Shown piece after piece: positions 17,285-27,460 of a stretch of 44,280 bases of DNA. The number at the start of each line of letters is the position of its first letter. Positions within the stretch are counted from its first letter, which is position 1. Source of the stretch: Chrysochromulina tobinii (lineage: Eukaryota; Haptophyta; Prymnesiales; Chrysochromulinaceae); NCBI GenBank assembly GCA_001275005.1, contig JWZX01003033.1, forward strand, positions 1-44,280, given 5' to 3'. The position numbers were made by a program, and so were the translations under genes. The notes below the pieces were generated by a model, which searched no databases, was not told where the DNA came from, and was given only the letters and a program-made list of their open reading frames with translations.

Positions 17285-18088
17285 ATGAGCAAAGCCGAGG
17301 GTAAAGCAGTACCTGCGGCTCCGGATAGCCCTCCGCCGAGCGGCTCAACTGTGAGCGGAAAGGCGCCAATGCCTGCTGTTTCCCCGCCTCCGGCAACCTT
17401 GGCGATGCCTCCGCCGCAATGGCCAGGACCGATGCGAGATCCGACTGGGCCCGATGGTAATGCCATCGGTGGATCCCAGGCTTCTGATGCGGGTTCCGTG
17501 AAGGGCGACTCAGCCTCAGAAACGGGCTCGGAGCAAACGTCCACGTCCCACTTTTCCTCGGGCACACTTGCCTCGGGCGCATCGACCGCTTTCCTCTCGC
17601 AGCAGGTGCACTCGTTCACGCTCGATGACTTTGCCGGTCATGAGATCCAAACCATTCTCGAGGACGGAGAAACCGACCAGCACCAAAACGACCACCTACA
17701 CGACGAGGACGGCCAATCACACGACGGGCAGCAATCAGTACGCCCGGGCTCGATCGTCTCCAACTTTGAGCAGCGGCTCGACGAGCTCGACGGCCTCGGG
17801 CCGATCGAGCCGCCAACGCGCGAACCAGAGGATCCGCCGAGCGCCGCGGCCGAGGACCCGAGCGGCGGCGGCACGTCGGCGATCGCGGTCATGGAGGCGC
17901 AGTACCTGCAGCTGCTCCAGCAGATGCAGTATCGCGACCTCACGCCAGAGGACCTGCAACTTCTCAAGAGTATTGAGAAGGAGCGTGCCGAGCGGCACTC
18001 TAAGTCGCCTGCGATGAGGGTCAACAGCGCTCGGCAGTTAGGAAGCTGGCCGTGCAGCAGTGCGGGCCCGAGCTCGTCCGCTGCCTAG
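17285..18088 (+). CDS. Unknown Pro/Ser-rich protein with C-terminal TPED motif
   Basis: 267 residues; ATG at 17285. The first 110 residues are Pro/Ser/Gly-rich. The middle (120-200) is acidic and His-rich. Near residues 203-235 lies an amphipathic helix with YLQLLQQMQYRDLTPEDLQL. I have seen the RDLTPED-x2-LL pattern in protist proteins but cannot name a family from it. The tail after the helix (SARQLGSWPCSS) looks non-conserved, so a 3' intron or a different end is possible. No membrane segment. Low-complexity composition suggests a disordered scaffold or regulatory protein; this is inference. Confidence 0.5.
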   Translation: MSKAEGKAVPAAPDSPPPSGSTVSGKAPMPAVSPPPATLAMPPPQWPGPMRDPTGPDGNAIGGSQASDAGSVKGDSASETGSEQTSTSHFSSGTLASGASTAFLSQQVHSFTLDDFAGHEIQTILEDGETDQHQNDHLHDEDGQSHDGQQSVRPGSIVSNFEQRLDELDGLGPIEPPTREPEDPPSAAAEDPSGGGTSAIAVMEAQYLQLLQQMQYRDLTPEDLQLLKSIEKERAERHSKSPAMRVNSARQLGSWPCSSAGPSSSAA

Positions 18089-18473
18089 CCTTGGACTGCA
18101 ACCCCCCCTGGGGTGCATCGGCCGCTGGCGCCATGACGGGCGCCAGAGGCCCCGCGGGAATGGATCTGAGAGAGCGTCAGGTCAGTCGAGACGTCAGAAG
18201 CGAGGGCGGAGAGGTTATGACGAGAGCTCCATGATAGTCCCGGGGCAGTGTCTCCGGGATTCGCTCGGCGTTTTGGCTTGAACTTGCCAATGCTGTCCTG
18301 TGTGCTTGTGTGCTGTGGGTCTGGGAGGCAGCGCCCTGCCGCGGGAACGTGAACCGGGATCGCAGCGAAGCACTCATTGGTGAGGGCGCTCTCTCAGACC
18401 ATACTCGCAGCGTGGCGGGTTCGCACCTGCCGGCGGCTGATTAACTTCGATAAAAGTTGCTGACCCCCAGTAT
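18089..18473. other. Convergent intergenic region
   Basis: About 385 bp between the 3' ends of the TPED-motif gene and the kinase fragment. No repeat, RNA gene or coding signature that I can support. Confidence 0.4.
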
Positions 18474-19123
18474 TCAGTACTGCGCGGGGTGGATGTCGGG
18501 GTGGATGAGTCGTGCGCACTGCATGCTCCAGCAGGCGTGGAGGAACGCGACGCTCATAAGCAGCCCGAATGAGAGGAACTTGAGCGGGTGCGCGTCCTGG
18601 AAGCTGAGCTCCTGAGCAGCATCTCCCCGCTCAGCGCCGTCAGCATGCTGGATGAGTTGTTTGAGCGAGCAGCACGCGCCGCCGATGACCAGGTAATCGC
18701 AGCCGTCGTCCTGGAAGGCGCAGTAGAGCGGCAACACAAAAGTCGAGGCGGCCGAGAGCTTGGCGAACTTCGTTCTGCAAGTGCTATGGAACGAGAACTC
18801 CTTGCCGTTGCCCGTCGTGGCCAACACCTTGCTCACGATCTTGACGGCGAGCGAGGAGTAGGGATCTGCCGGGTCCTCGATCAGAGCGACCACCAGGCCG
18901 TAACGGCTACGGCCGACGATGAGGCCGTGAGTGACGGCGAGCAGGGTCGCCCGGTAGAGCCGATCGTGCTCGCGCTCGGAATCGAGCCCGAGCGCCGCTC
19001 CCGCCGGCGTCGAGAACGAGCTCTCCGGCCATATCGCTCGCCGCCAATCGACGTTGCTGCGGCAGTGCGATGATGGTCGCCATAGCCGTCCGAGGAGGAA
19101 GCGGCAACGGAGGCGGACGCCAT
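18474..19123 (-). CDS. Protein-kinase-like fragment ending at the catalytic loop
   Basis: The frame open from at least 19060 to the stop at 18474 reads as a kinase N-lobe: GRSRYGLVVAL resembles the Gly loop, LAVKIVSK supplies a VAIK-like lysine, LPLYCAFQDDGCDYLVIG resembles strands 4-5 and the hinge, and LMSVAFLHACW resembles helix E. It then ends in LIHPDIHPAQY followed directly by TGA, exactly where HRDIKPEN is expected. The Arg of HRD is Pro and the Lys is His. No DFG, activation loop or C-lobe follows in any minus-strand frame nearby. The 5' end is unresolved: no ATG lies in this frame, while ATGs at 19123 and 19063 are in other frames, so an unseen intron or a frameshift is likely. It may be a pseudogene. 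Confidence 0.45.
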
Positions 19124-20105
19124 GCTGTGAGGGTTTTGCGAAATCGAAATGTTTTGCGTAAGGACATGTTACATGTAGCGAACGGGCGGTCAGTTGAAAT
19201 GCAGACAAAAAGGTCAACGAAAGCAGCGTGTTGCATAGCGGCGCGCGCGCACTTTCGTCGCAATGTTTCAAAGCGGCGCTACGTTGCGGAATTGCGTCCT
19301 GTCTTTCGCGGCCTTGTGTGCGCGTCCGCGCGCCTCCGCCGCCGCCGCTACGTCGCTTTCGCGCACAGCGCACCGACTTCGCACACGGAATCGATCGAGT
19401 CCGCTCAGGTGCTTTCCTCCACGGTGCCCGCGGGCACTCCTGCATCTCCGTCACTCGCCACGCTCAGTCTCTCTCATGACTGTGGGTGTTTCCCGCGTGA
19501 CTTTCCGCAGTCGTTCCGCCGCCGACCAGTTCGCCTCCCTCCTCGCCGGCCCGCGCACGTCACATGCGTACCCCCGTCCCACGGCGGACTCACTCGCCCG
19601 TCACCCCTCCGACGCGCAGCGCGCGCGCGCGCGCGGGACCAACCGCACCAGTGCTCCGCGCTGTGCACATGGAGTTTCACTTTCACCGGTCCTTGATGAG
19701 TGCCAGTAGCCCACAGCCTAAGTTTGGCCTCTGCGAGCTCGTCATGTCATGCGTCGGGGTGTCATGTGTAATCTTCTTGGCAGGGCGGGAACCCAAGTAG
19801 TAACGTGTGCCTGTGTGTAGGGCCTGCTCGTCAGTGTAGCGTAGCAAGTCGAGTAACAAAATCTATGCAAGTACTCAATGCACAAAATACGTTTCCCGCC
19901 CGCGCCGCTCTCGTGCTCACTCCCATTCCCACGGGCAGTCGCGATTACGCGTTCACGGCGCCGAGGACTCCCATTCCGCGCGATGCTTCGAGTGAACGTG
20001 CGATTCGCCAGTCCGGTCCGCGGTCGATGGACCGCACGCGACACACACAACAATCTTTCACAAGGACTCCAAGCGTCACTCACGGGCGCGCGCGTGTCTC
20101 ACGTC
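19124..20105. other. Intergenic region, no supported gene
   Basis: About 980 bp between two minus-strand genes. Open frames are Arg/Ser/Pro-rich without motifs. A (CG)n tract at about 19621-19637 could adopt Z-DNA. It presumably holds the promoter of the kinase-like fragment, if that is expressed. Confidence 0.4.
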
Positions 20106-21212
20106 TCAAAGCATGTGCCCGGCCGCATCCATGGCCCAGTAGCCTCCGATGAACGCGTTGCACTTGGGGCAGCGGAGCACCTCCTCGTCGACGCAATGGT
20201 CAACGCTCCCAGACCCCGTGCAGGAGGCCTCGAGGCACCCCCAGGAGATCCAATGGTCGCACGGCACGTTCGCGTCGGCGGCCACGAGCCGAGCCCACTT
20301 GACAGAAGCCCCCGTCATCTTCTCGTCTCGCGACGGGGGTGCGTGCGTCCGTTGGCAGCCGCCGCAACACTTGACCATCTCCGTGTCCGGGAGGGTGTCT
20401 GCGAGGGGCGGATCTGCCGCGAGGAGCTCTTCGACGAGCATGTCCAGGATGTAGAGGGGCAGCCAGCCGTCGAGGACCGAGTACACGGGAGCGTGCTCGG
20501 CCGAGCTGCAGAAAGGAGAGGGAGAGGGAGCAGGAGGTCAGCCTCGGAGAGGTGGGCGTCTGGGCGTCCAAAGCCCATGCAGCAACCTAGTCAGAGCTTC
20601 GGCCACTCGGCGCAACGACCGCCGTCCGACCTTGGTGAGCAGAAAATAATGGCTTGCCGTGCGCAGCAACACCCGTCTGAAGGCCGATGGCGGCGGACAA
20701 GCCTGCAGCGAACGGCCGAGGCTCGCGATTACGCCATTGTGGAAGAGCCCCAGCCACTCGTCATCGCTCTCGAGCCACGACCAGCAGGCGTCGCACGCGC
20801 GCGCGGGCTCCCTCTCAGACCGGTCGCCGCGCGACGCACCGAGAACTCGGCCCACGCGCGCCGCGGGGCTGTGCAAGGCCGCCCGCAGATAAGGAGCGAC
20901 GGGCCCTGTCGCTGGACGGGGGAGGAAGGACGCGAAGTAGGCTGTGACGATTGCGAGGCACGAAAGAGCCGCGTCCGTAAGGTCGGGCGCGGCCATCGCG
21001 AAGGCAACCGCGACGAGCGCAGCGATGACCGCGTACCCAACTGCGCCGCCTCCGATGAGCTTCGACACCTTGACGAGCAGGTTTACAGAGAAGGGCGCGG
21101 CTGCGCCAATTGCTACGGGCTGCCAGGCGTACCCGTTGAAGACCACCAATGTGGCGAGAGAGCTAGCACTGGAGATAACGGCAAGGCACAGCAGCCACAG
21201 TGCTTGTGGCAT
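20106..21212 (-). CDS. Multi-pass membrane protein with C-terminal zinc-site domain
   Basis: Exon 1 is 21212-20587 and exon 2 is 20505-20106. The 81-bp intron has a GTTGCT donor and TTTCTGCAG acceptor. The join keeps frame and gives 341 residues. About four hydrophobic segments lie in the first 100 residues (4-24, 34-50, 53-75, 81-97). A helical linker with an [19 protein letters not shown] stretch follows. The exon-2-encoded domain has Cys/His pairs CCGGC, CDHW-x3-GC, SCTG-x4-DHC and CPKC, spaced like a RING or zinc-ribbon fold. A membrane-bound E3 ligase is one possibility, but I do not recognise the family. The start is the first in-frame ATG. Confidence 0.55.
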
Positions 21213-21482
21213 CCCACGCGTCACAAGTCGATTACCCCGTCACAACGACGCAGCACCGGAGCCACCTCTCTCTGCGAACCCCGAGCACAGTATGAAGGGG
21301 GGGTAGGTCTGACCTACCCCCTAAAAGGCACCGGGGGGAGCGGGGACACACACGGGACACGCGGACGCACAAAGGCGCACGGACCGCACAGACGAACCTC
21401 ACAACAATCCAAACCCAACAACAACACTCAAACCCGAGCCTCCTCATCCTCAAGGGATTTGGACTACCCAGAGGATCCGCCC
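21213..21482. promoter_or_regulatory. Divergent promoter region, membrane/zinc protein / ERK7, with repeat
   Basis: 270 bp between starts, most of it occupied by dispersed repeat family 2, copy D, and its palindrome. The repeat would form most of the ERK7 5' UTR or core promoter. Confidence 0.45.
21299..21428 (+). repeat. Dispersed repeat family 2, copy D, with palindrome
   Basis: Starts with a near-perfect palindrome (arms 21299-21309 and 21311-21321, GGGGGTAGGTC against GACCTACCCCC). It continues CACCGGGGGGAGC, then ACACGCGGACGCACA, ACAGACGAACCTCACAAC and an AAC-rich run. The reverse complement of the same order of blocks occurs at 31932-32050, about 80% identical by eye. Confidence 0.8.
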
Positions 21483-23034
21483 ATGTCCGCGTCGGACGAG
21501 ATCGATAGGCACGTGACGCGCAAGTACGACATCGTACAGAAGCTGGGCAAGGGCGCGTATGGCATCGTGTGGCGGGCCACCGATAGGAGGACAAAGGACG
21601 TCGTCGCGTTGAAGAAAATCTTCGACGCCTTCCAGAATGCCACTGACGCGCAGCGCACCTTCCGCGAGGTCATGTTCCTGCAGGAGATGAAGGGCCATGA
21701 GCACATCGTCTCGCTGCTCAACGTGCTCAAGGCGGACAACGATCGTGACATCTACCTGGTGTTTGAGCACATGGAAACTGATCTGGTGAGAGCCCGCGCC
21801 ACGGCCAGGCCAGCTCAGGGAACGCTGGCACGGAGACGAAGGCAGCGCACGCGTCGTGGACGACGCTGTGCGCGCATTGCGCGCACCGACAAGCCACGGC
21901 TTGCGTCTCTGGGATGATGCATCGGGAAGCCGCACCACCTAGACGCCCGCTCAGACGGTGGTGGTGGAGGCAGCGCCTTGGGCCGCAGACTCCGTGGCGA
22001 GCGCGGCGACGCCTCGGCACAGAGGCGGCCCGCGGCCAGCGGCACACCCTTGCTCCATGCCCACGGGTGGCAGCGTCACACGCGCGGTGCCCCGCGCGCC
22101 TCGCTCAGCGCGCGCGCGCTCGGGCTTGCATGTCACCCTCCACAGTCCTCGACGGACCCACAGCTCTTTGACGTCTCGTGCTCTCGTCTCGCGCACGCAG
22201 CACGCGGCGATCCGCGCCAACATCCTGCAAGACGTGCACAAGCAGTACATTATGTGGCAGGCGCTCAAGGCGCTCAAGTTCATGCACTCGGCCAATCTGC
22301 TGCACCGCGACATGAAGCCGTCCAACCTGCTGCTCAACTCGGACTGCCTGATGAAGGTGGCCGACTTCGGGCTCGCGCGCTCGATGCATGAGCCCAAAGA
22401 GGACGCGGAGGAGCAGCGTTACTTCACCGACTATATTGCGACGCGATGGTATCGCGCGCCCGAGATCCTGCTCGGCTCGAACAACTACAGCGAGGCTGTC
22501 GACATGTGGGGAGTGGGTTGCATCCTGGGCGAGATCGTCTGCGGCAAGCCCGTGTTTGCCGGCTCGTCCACTATCCAGCAGCTCGAGCTCGTGTGCGACC
22601 TGATCGGCTTGCCCGACTGGGACCGCGAGCAGATGGAGCGCTGCTCACCGTACACCAACCAGATGCTGCAGAACCTGAACGTGAGCAACCCTCGAGGCGT
22701 GAGCCACTCAGAATGGTGCAATCGGTTCCCAGGTGCGAGCGATAAGGCCCTCGACCTGCTCAAGAAGCTTCTCAAGTTCGACCCGGCCGAGCGCATCAAC
22801 GCTCACGACGCGCTCAAGCACCCATACCTGGAGCAGTTCCACGACGAGCACGTCGAGCGCGAGGCCCCTGTCAAGGTCAAGGTCTCCATCCCGGACAATG
22901 AGAAGCGCTCAACCAACCACTACCGCGAGCGCCTATACAAGGAGGTGGCCGAATTCCGCAAGCTCGAGAAGGCTGAGAGCGAGCACGGCGGCGGCGGCGG
23001 CCGTGGGCGCAAGAATGCGAGCCCGATCATGTAG
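21483..23034 (+). CDS. MAP kinase of the ERK7/MAPK15 type
   Basis: Exons 21483-21785 and 22201-23034, phase 0, across a 415-bp intron with a GTGAGA donor and CGCACGCAG acceptor; 378 residues. Kinase motifs: Gly loop [10 protein letters not shown] (21-30), VALKK with K44, [10 protein letters not shown] with H136-R137-D138, DFG at 156-158, and the activation motif T177-D178-Y179 ([14 protein letters not shown]). ERK7-specific segments include [19 protein letters not shown] and [14 protein letters not shown]. Family knowledge: ERK7/MAPK15 autophosphorylates its activation loop and acts at basal bodies and cilia, which fits a flagellate. The C-terminal extension is short and basic (to 378), unlike the long tail of animal MAPK15. 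Confidence 0.93.
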
Positions 23035-23518
23035 AGGTCCGTCCCGGGCACTGCGCTGCATGCGTGCCCCTTGTGCCGAGTCCGTCTCCATCGTCCCGCT
23101 GCCCCCGGGGAACGTGTAGGGGCGAGAGCGGCGGTGGGCAAGTTGCTCCCCGATGGCCGCGGCCCAGCATGCGGTGCGTGCTGCTGAATAGGTTTACGCG
23201 ATTGCGCGAGCGAGAAGGCTCAGAGATCTTCTGGCATGTGCATGCTCATTCGAAGGGACCAACTTAAGTTGAGGTTTGCGTGTGGGCCGTGTCGGTGGTG
23301 GCTGCGTCGTGCGTGGTGGTGTCTGTTTCTGTGGACAGGCGGTGCCGCTGCTGCTGCGCTGCCGCGTGCCGGCTTCATCCCCCTGGACCAGGCCTTCGTG
23401 TTTCATTGTGTCTCAAGTGTGTGTTTGTGGAACTGGACGGACCGATCTGTCCGTCCCGGAGACGAGCATACGAGATACGTGTGGCCGTACTCAACAGTCA
23501 ACTCGAACTCCGGTCGCG

Positions 23519-23554
23519 CGGATCCGGATGCAAGAACATGCATCGCCGGATCCG
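23519..23554. repeat. Inverted repeat (hairpin)
   Basis: CGGATCCG plus GATGCA (23519-23532) pairs with TGCATC plus CGGATCCG (23539-23554), with a 2-nt bulge and a 6-nt loop. Confidence 0.8.
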
Positions 23555-24515
23555 GCAAACGTGCCGTATCGCATACGTCTCGCACGGTGCGGGTACGGTG
23601 CGGGGCGCGGGGCTGTCAGCTGACGGCTGAGGTACCCGGCTCGGCGGCGCCACGGTCGCCCGGCGGGTCGCTGACTCGCCGTCCGTCGGTCGGCCCAGGA
23701 ACCGAACGTACCGCGTGTAGGCGCGTACCGCGGGATCGAAGGCCGGTAACGATTAAGGCGATTATGCATTATCAATATCATAACGAGGCCCGGAAGCGAA
23801 CGACCGAGTCGCCGCGGAGACCGTGCAGCACCGCTACCGATCAGTAACGCGACGACAGCTGTACGGTCCACAGACCAATTCCACGAAATACGCGGGTCCC
23901 CTCCCGGTCCGGTCGCTCCCCGTCGGCTCCGCTCGGAAACGTAAGAAGCGCGGCAAACGGGGGAATCCCGCCGTGCGCGCGCGCCGGCGGCGGCGGGTCC
24001 CTCCGGGTCAAGCAGGTATCCCGCGCCGCCCTGTGCACGGCACGCGGCACGGCATCGGCGCACTCGCTCACCGCACATTCATTCCTCAGCGATCAGCCGC
24101 CTCTGGTGCGCACTCGACCGACCAGTCCGCCGTGGTCGTAAGTGGCCCCGCACGCCAGACTCTCATGCGATGGATTCCCCTCTGTGCGAGCACCGCCAGG
24201 GCCAGCTCACCCCCACGGTAGAGCGGGCGACGGGCACGGCGTCGCTTCGTTGGCATGCACACATGGCCGGACATGCACAGACCCACATGGCGGCGCCTGT
24301 ACGTGCCCCCCTTTCATACGCACGAGTGTGAACGCCCGACTCGACGCCCGGCCCATGGGCGGAGGAACGTGCGCCGTCCTGTGCGCCGTCCGTGGAGCGT
24401 TCGTACAGGCCGATTCAGCCCCCCGATCCAAATGCGCAGGGGCCACATGCCAACTGGCCACATGCCCACGGGCCGCATGCCCCCACATGCCCAAGGGTCA
24501 TATGGGGCATTGAGG

Positions 24516-24560
24516 CGAGCGCCGTTCCGAGCAGCGCCGTTCCGGTGAGCGCCGTACCGA
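24516..24560. repeat. Short tandem repeat, three copies
   Basis: The word GAGC(A)GCCGTTCC repeats three times with small changes immediately downstream of the purF stop codon. Confidence 0.75.
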
Positions 24561-24562
24561 GC

Positions 24563-26510
24563 TCAGCTCACGCGCTGCACCTTGAGTGGGATCTCGAGCT
24601 GGTCGAGGAGATGCGTCTCGTTCGCGTCGCCGCCGCGGTCGATGGAGCGCGTGCGGGCGAGCGTCGCAAGGTAGTCGACGGACACGGCTGACTCCGTCAC
24701 GTAGGAACCGTTGAAGCACGAGGACTCGAGGGACGAGAATTGGACACCCGCTTCCTGCGGAGGGGGCGGCACACGAGAGCGAGAGGGGGGGGGAGGGTAA
24801 GCCATGTAACCGGGCGAGGTCGGCACGAGATCGGCACGAGATCGGCACGCCACACGACGCACGCCCAACACGACGCACGCCCAACGCTCGCGCGCGCGCA
24901 CACCTTGGCCTCCTCTTGGATGGCCTGCTCGAGATCGTGCAGATTTTGGTAAACGACGCGATCGGCACCCACAATCGTGGCGACCACCCTCTCGAGCCCC
25001 TCGAGACCGTCCACCGAGGCTTGGTGCGCGACCAGCTCCTCCTTGGTGGGCATGTCGATCCCATAGACGTTGGGATAGCGCACCTACGCCGAGGGAGAGT
25101 GTCGACATGACGAGGGAGATGAGAGGGAGATAGGGGAAGGGGGAAGGAAAAGGCCACGAGGGGCGATCCGCTTGGGAGATGGCAGGAGGATGGCAGGGGG
25201 ATGGCAGGGAGGAGGGGGGGAATGACAGGGGGATAGGGGGGTGAGAGGGGCGAGCCGCTTACCGGTGGCGCGGCCGAGGCGATGTACACTCGTTTGGCGC
25301 CCGCCTCGCGGGCCATGAGCACAATCTCGCCGCAGGTGGTGCCGCGCACGATCGAGTCGTCCACGAGGAGCACGTTGCGCCCGAGGAACTCAGACGCAAT
25401 CGGCGAGAGCTTCTGACGGACCGACTTTTTGCGCAGCCCTTGCTGCGGCATGATGAACGTCCGTCCGATGTACCGGTTTTTGAGGAAGCCCTCGCGGTAC
25501 TTGATGCCAAGGACGCCGGCGCACTCGAGGGCGGCAGTGCGCGACGTGTCGGGCACCGGGATCACCACGTCGATATCGTGGTCCTTCCACGTGGCTAAGA
25601 TGCGATTCGCCAGTTTCGCTCCCATCCGCAAGCGTGCACGGTAGACCGAGACGCCGTCGAGAACGGAATCGGGGCGCGCGAAGTACACGTACTCGAAGAC
25701 GCAGGGGGCCATGATCGGCTTGACCTTGCCGGCTGGGATGCAGTCGTGCAGCTGCGGCTCCGCCTTCCGCGTCATTATTAGCGCGTGCCCCGGTGGCACG
25801 TCACCGATGAGCGCAAAGCCCAGCGATGAGAGCGCTCCAGACTCCGAGGCCGCCATGTACTCGACCGCCCCCGACTCATTCTTGCGCCGCCCGTACACGA
25901 GCGGGCGGATGCCGTGCGGGTCGCGGAAGGCCACGAGGCCCCAGCCGACGATCAGAGTCACAACGGCGTACCCGCCTATGCAGCGGCGCATCACGTTGCG
26001 CACCGCCTCGAGCACGTCTGCATCGTTGCAGCCCGGCAGCGCGCCGGCCACTTTTGGCGAGGAAGACCGCAAGCTCACGCTGTCACGAACCGCGGCGGCG
26101 AAGATGTTGAGAAGAACCTCGGAGTCGGAGCCGGTGTTGAGATGCCGCCACTCCGAGACCATCTCGGCCTTGAGCTCTGTGCAGTTCACCAGGTTGCCGT
26201 TGTGCGCGAGCACGATGCCAAAGGGCGAGTTGACGTAAAAAGGCTGGGCCTCGGCGGAGCATGAGCTGCCTGCAGTCGGGTAGCGCACGTGGCCGATGCC
26301 AACGCTGCCTGTGAGCTTGGCAACGTGCTCGCTGCTGCCAAAGACATCACGCACCATGCCATTGTCCTTACGGAGCGCCAGGCGGCCACGGTCTTCAGTG
26401 ACGATGCCAGCGGCATCCTGCCCCCGGTGCTGAAGGGCGAGCAGCCCTTCGTAGAGGTATGGCACCGCGAGAGTCCCTTCCTCGCACAAGACGGCAACTA
26501 TGCCACACAT
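24563..26510 (-). CDS. purF: Amidophosphoribosyltransferase (PRPP amidotransferase)
   Basis: Three exons: 26510-25263, 25083-24904 and 24754-24563. The introns are 179 and 149 bp, both in phase 0 with GTAAGC/GTAG and GTGTGC/GCAG ends; 539 residues. MCGIVAV supplies the Ntn glutaminase nucleophile Cys2, with the YPTAGSS and HNGNLVN glutaminase signatures. VLLVDDSIVRGTT is the PRPP-binding loop of the transferase domain, and ASAAPPVRYPNVYGIDM spans the first exon junction. It catalyses the first committed step of purine synthesis: PRPP plus glutamine to phosphoribosylamine. Both halves are intact. A plastid or other presequence is absent, since Cys2 must be exposed. Both introns contain short direct repeats. 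It diverges from the PDZ gene with 197 bp between starts. Confidence 0.96.
25084..25262. repeat. Purine-rich minisatellite in purF intron 1
   Basis: The plus strand shows repeated GATGGCAGG(A/G)GG words (about 25176-25212) within a G/A-rich tract. On the coding strand this is a long pyrimidine tract that fits intron structure. Confidence 0.6.
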
Positions 26511-26707
26511 GATGATGATTGAGGGGCAGCGGCGACGAAGCTCGGTCCGCAGAGCTTTCTTCCACCCGTCGTGTTACAGGGACGGAAATCAGAGTCGGGC
26601 GAACAGAGTCGGGGGCGATGGGTACGATAAGGGGCCTACTGTTTGTCTTTACTTCACGAGCTTGAGAACACGCGAATTACCGTAGCCTCAGTTGTAGCCT
26701 CGCGTAA
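26511..26707. promoter_or_regulatory. Divergent promoter region, purF / PDZ protein
   Basis: 197 bp between start codons on opposite strands. No TATA-like box or repeat seen. Confidence 0.35.
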
Positions 26708-27460
26708 ATGTGGGGGAACAGTGGACGCTGCGCGGCGTCTACGCTCGTGTCACCGCGGAACGGTGCCACTGCGGATATAGCCGGCACAGCCGCGGAGTCC
26801 TTCGGCGACGTGCTTGCGAAAATGGACGGCTCCAGGCACTCCAGTGCCTCAGATGAGGACGAGCCGCCATGGGCCCGAAAAAAGGGTGAGAAGAAACAGC
26901 CCCCAGTTGCACGAAATGTGTCAGCAATCGCCGATGGACGCACTCACAATCTACCAGCCGCAACTTTCTCACCTCAGGTCGCTCATGGACGCGCTCACAA
27001 TCTACCAGCCGCAACTTCCTCACCCCAGGCCGCTCCAATGGCTGACGGCCAGAAGCCCAGAGTCTTGGAAAGAGCCAGAGATAGTCTACCAGCTCCGAGT
27101 GCCCTTCTATCGCCGCGCCCCTTCCATGATATCAAGGAAATCCCTACAAGTCCTGCAAGGGTTCCATCACTCCCTGGAAGTCCGTCTCTAGGCGGGCCTC
27201 TGGAGGCAACGGTCCTCAAGCTGCCATCACAAAATTTTGGCCTTGCGGTCTTCGACACTGGCGTGATAGCCAATGTCGCGCCGAACGGTCTGGTCGCAAA
27301 TGCTGGGCTCCAGGTGGGCGACAAGCTATTGTCGGTCAACGATTCCGAAATCAAGTCCGCAAAGCTTCTCAACGAGTTGCTGGGCAAGGTGCCCGATGGT
27401 GCGAGCGTACGCTTCACATGGGAGCTCCGGGAACACTCAGGTCGAAGGATAGCCAAATAA
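26708..27460 (+). CDS. PDZ-domain protein with low-complexity N terminus
   Basis: 250 residues; ATG at 26708. The C-terminal 80 residues form a PDZ domain: FGLAVFDTGV carries the carboxylate-binding loop region in variant form, followed by IANVAPNGLVANAGLQVGDKLLSVNDSEI, a standard PDZ core. The N-terminal 165 residues are disordered, with two imperfect copies of a 20-residue element containing G-R-(T/A)-H-NLPAAT, encoded by a partial DNA duplication (about 26935-27020). Expected role: cytosolic scaffold binding C-terminal peptides. The ligand is unknown. Confidence 0.7.
   Translation: MWGNSGRCAASTLVSPRNGATADIAGTAAESFGDVLAKMDGSRHSSASDEDEPPWARKKGEKKQPPVARNVSAIADGRTHNLPAATFSPQVAHGRAHNLPAATSSPQAAPMADGQKPRVLERARDSLPAPSALLSPRPFHDIKEIPTSPARVPSLPGSPSLGGPLEATVLKLPSQNFGLAVFDTGVIANVAPNGLVANAGLQVGDKLLSVNDSEIKSAKLLNELLGKVPDGASVRFTWELREHSGRRIAK

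Larger units (their letters stand above)
23035..24562. other. Convergent intergenic region, CpG-rich, structured
   Basis: About 1.5 kb. 23460-24130 is CpG-dense with many short inverted repeats, including a hairpin at 23519-23554. 24420-24495 repeats CACATGCCCA/GGGCCGCATGC words. 24516-24560 is a short tandem repeat. Frames here show low-complexity Arg/Pro composition, and I see no protein motif. Confidence 0.5.

Noticed and set aside
18361-18432. tRNA-like T-arm (GGCGG-GTTCGCAC-CTGCC)
   Set aside because: Position 58 is C instead of A, and no matching acceptor stem or cloverleaf could be placed around it.
19878-21482. Long plus-strand frame running into ERK7 exon 1
   Set aside because: Upstream part is antisense to the membrane/zinc gene and ends in dispersed repeat; ERK7 homology begins at 21483.
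23236-23847. 203-codon plus-strand frame in the ERK7/purF spacer
   Set aside because: No domain or family signature; lies in CpG-rich structured DNA with frames open by composition.
24420-24495. CRISPR-like spacing of CATGCCC words
   Set aside because: Spacers are too short and irregular; a simple low-complexity tract in a eukaryotic genome.
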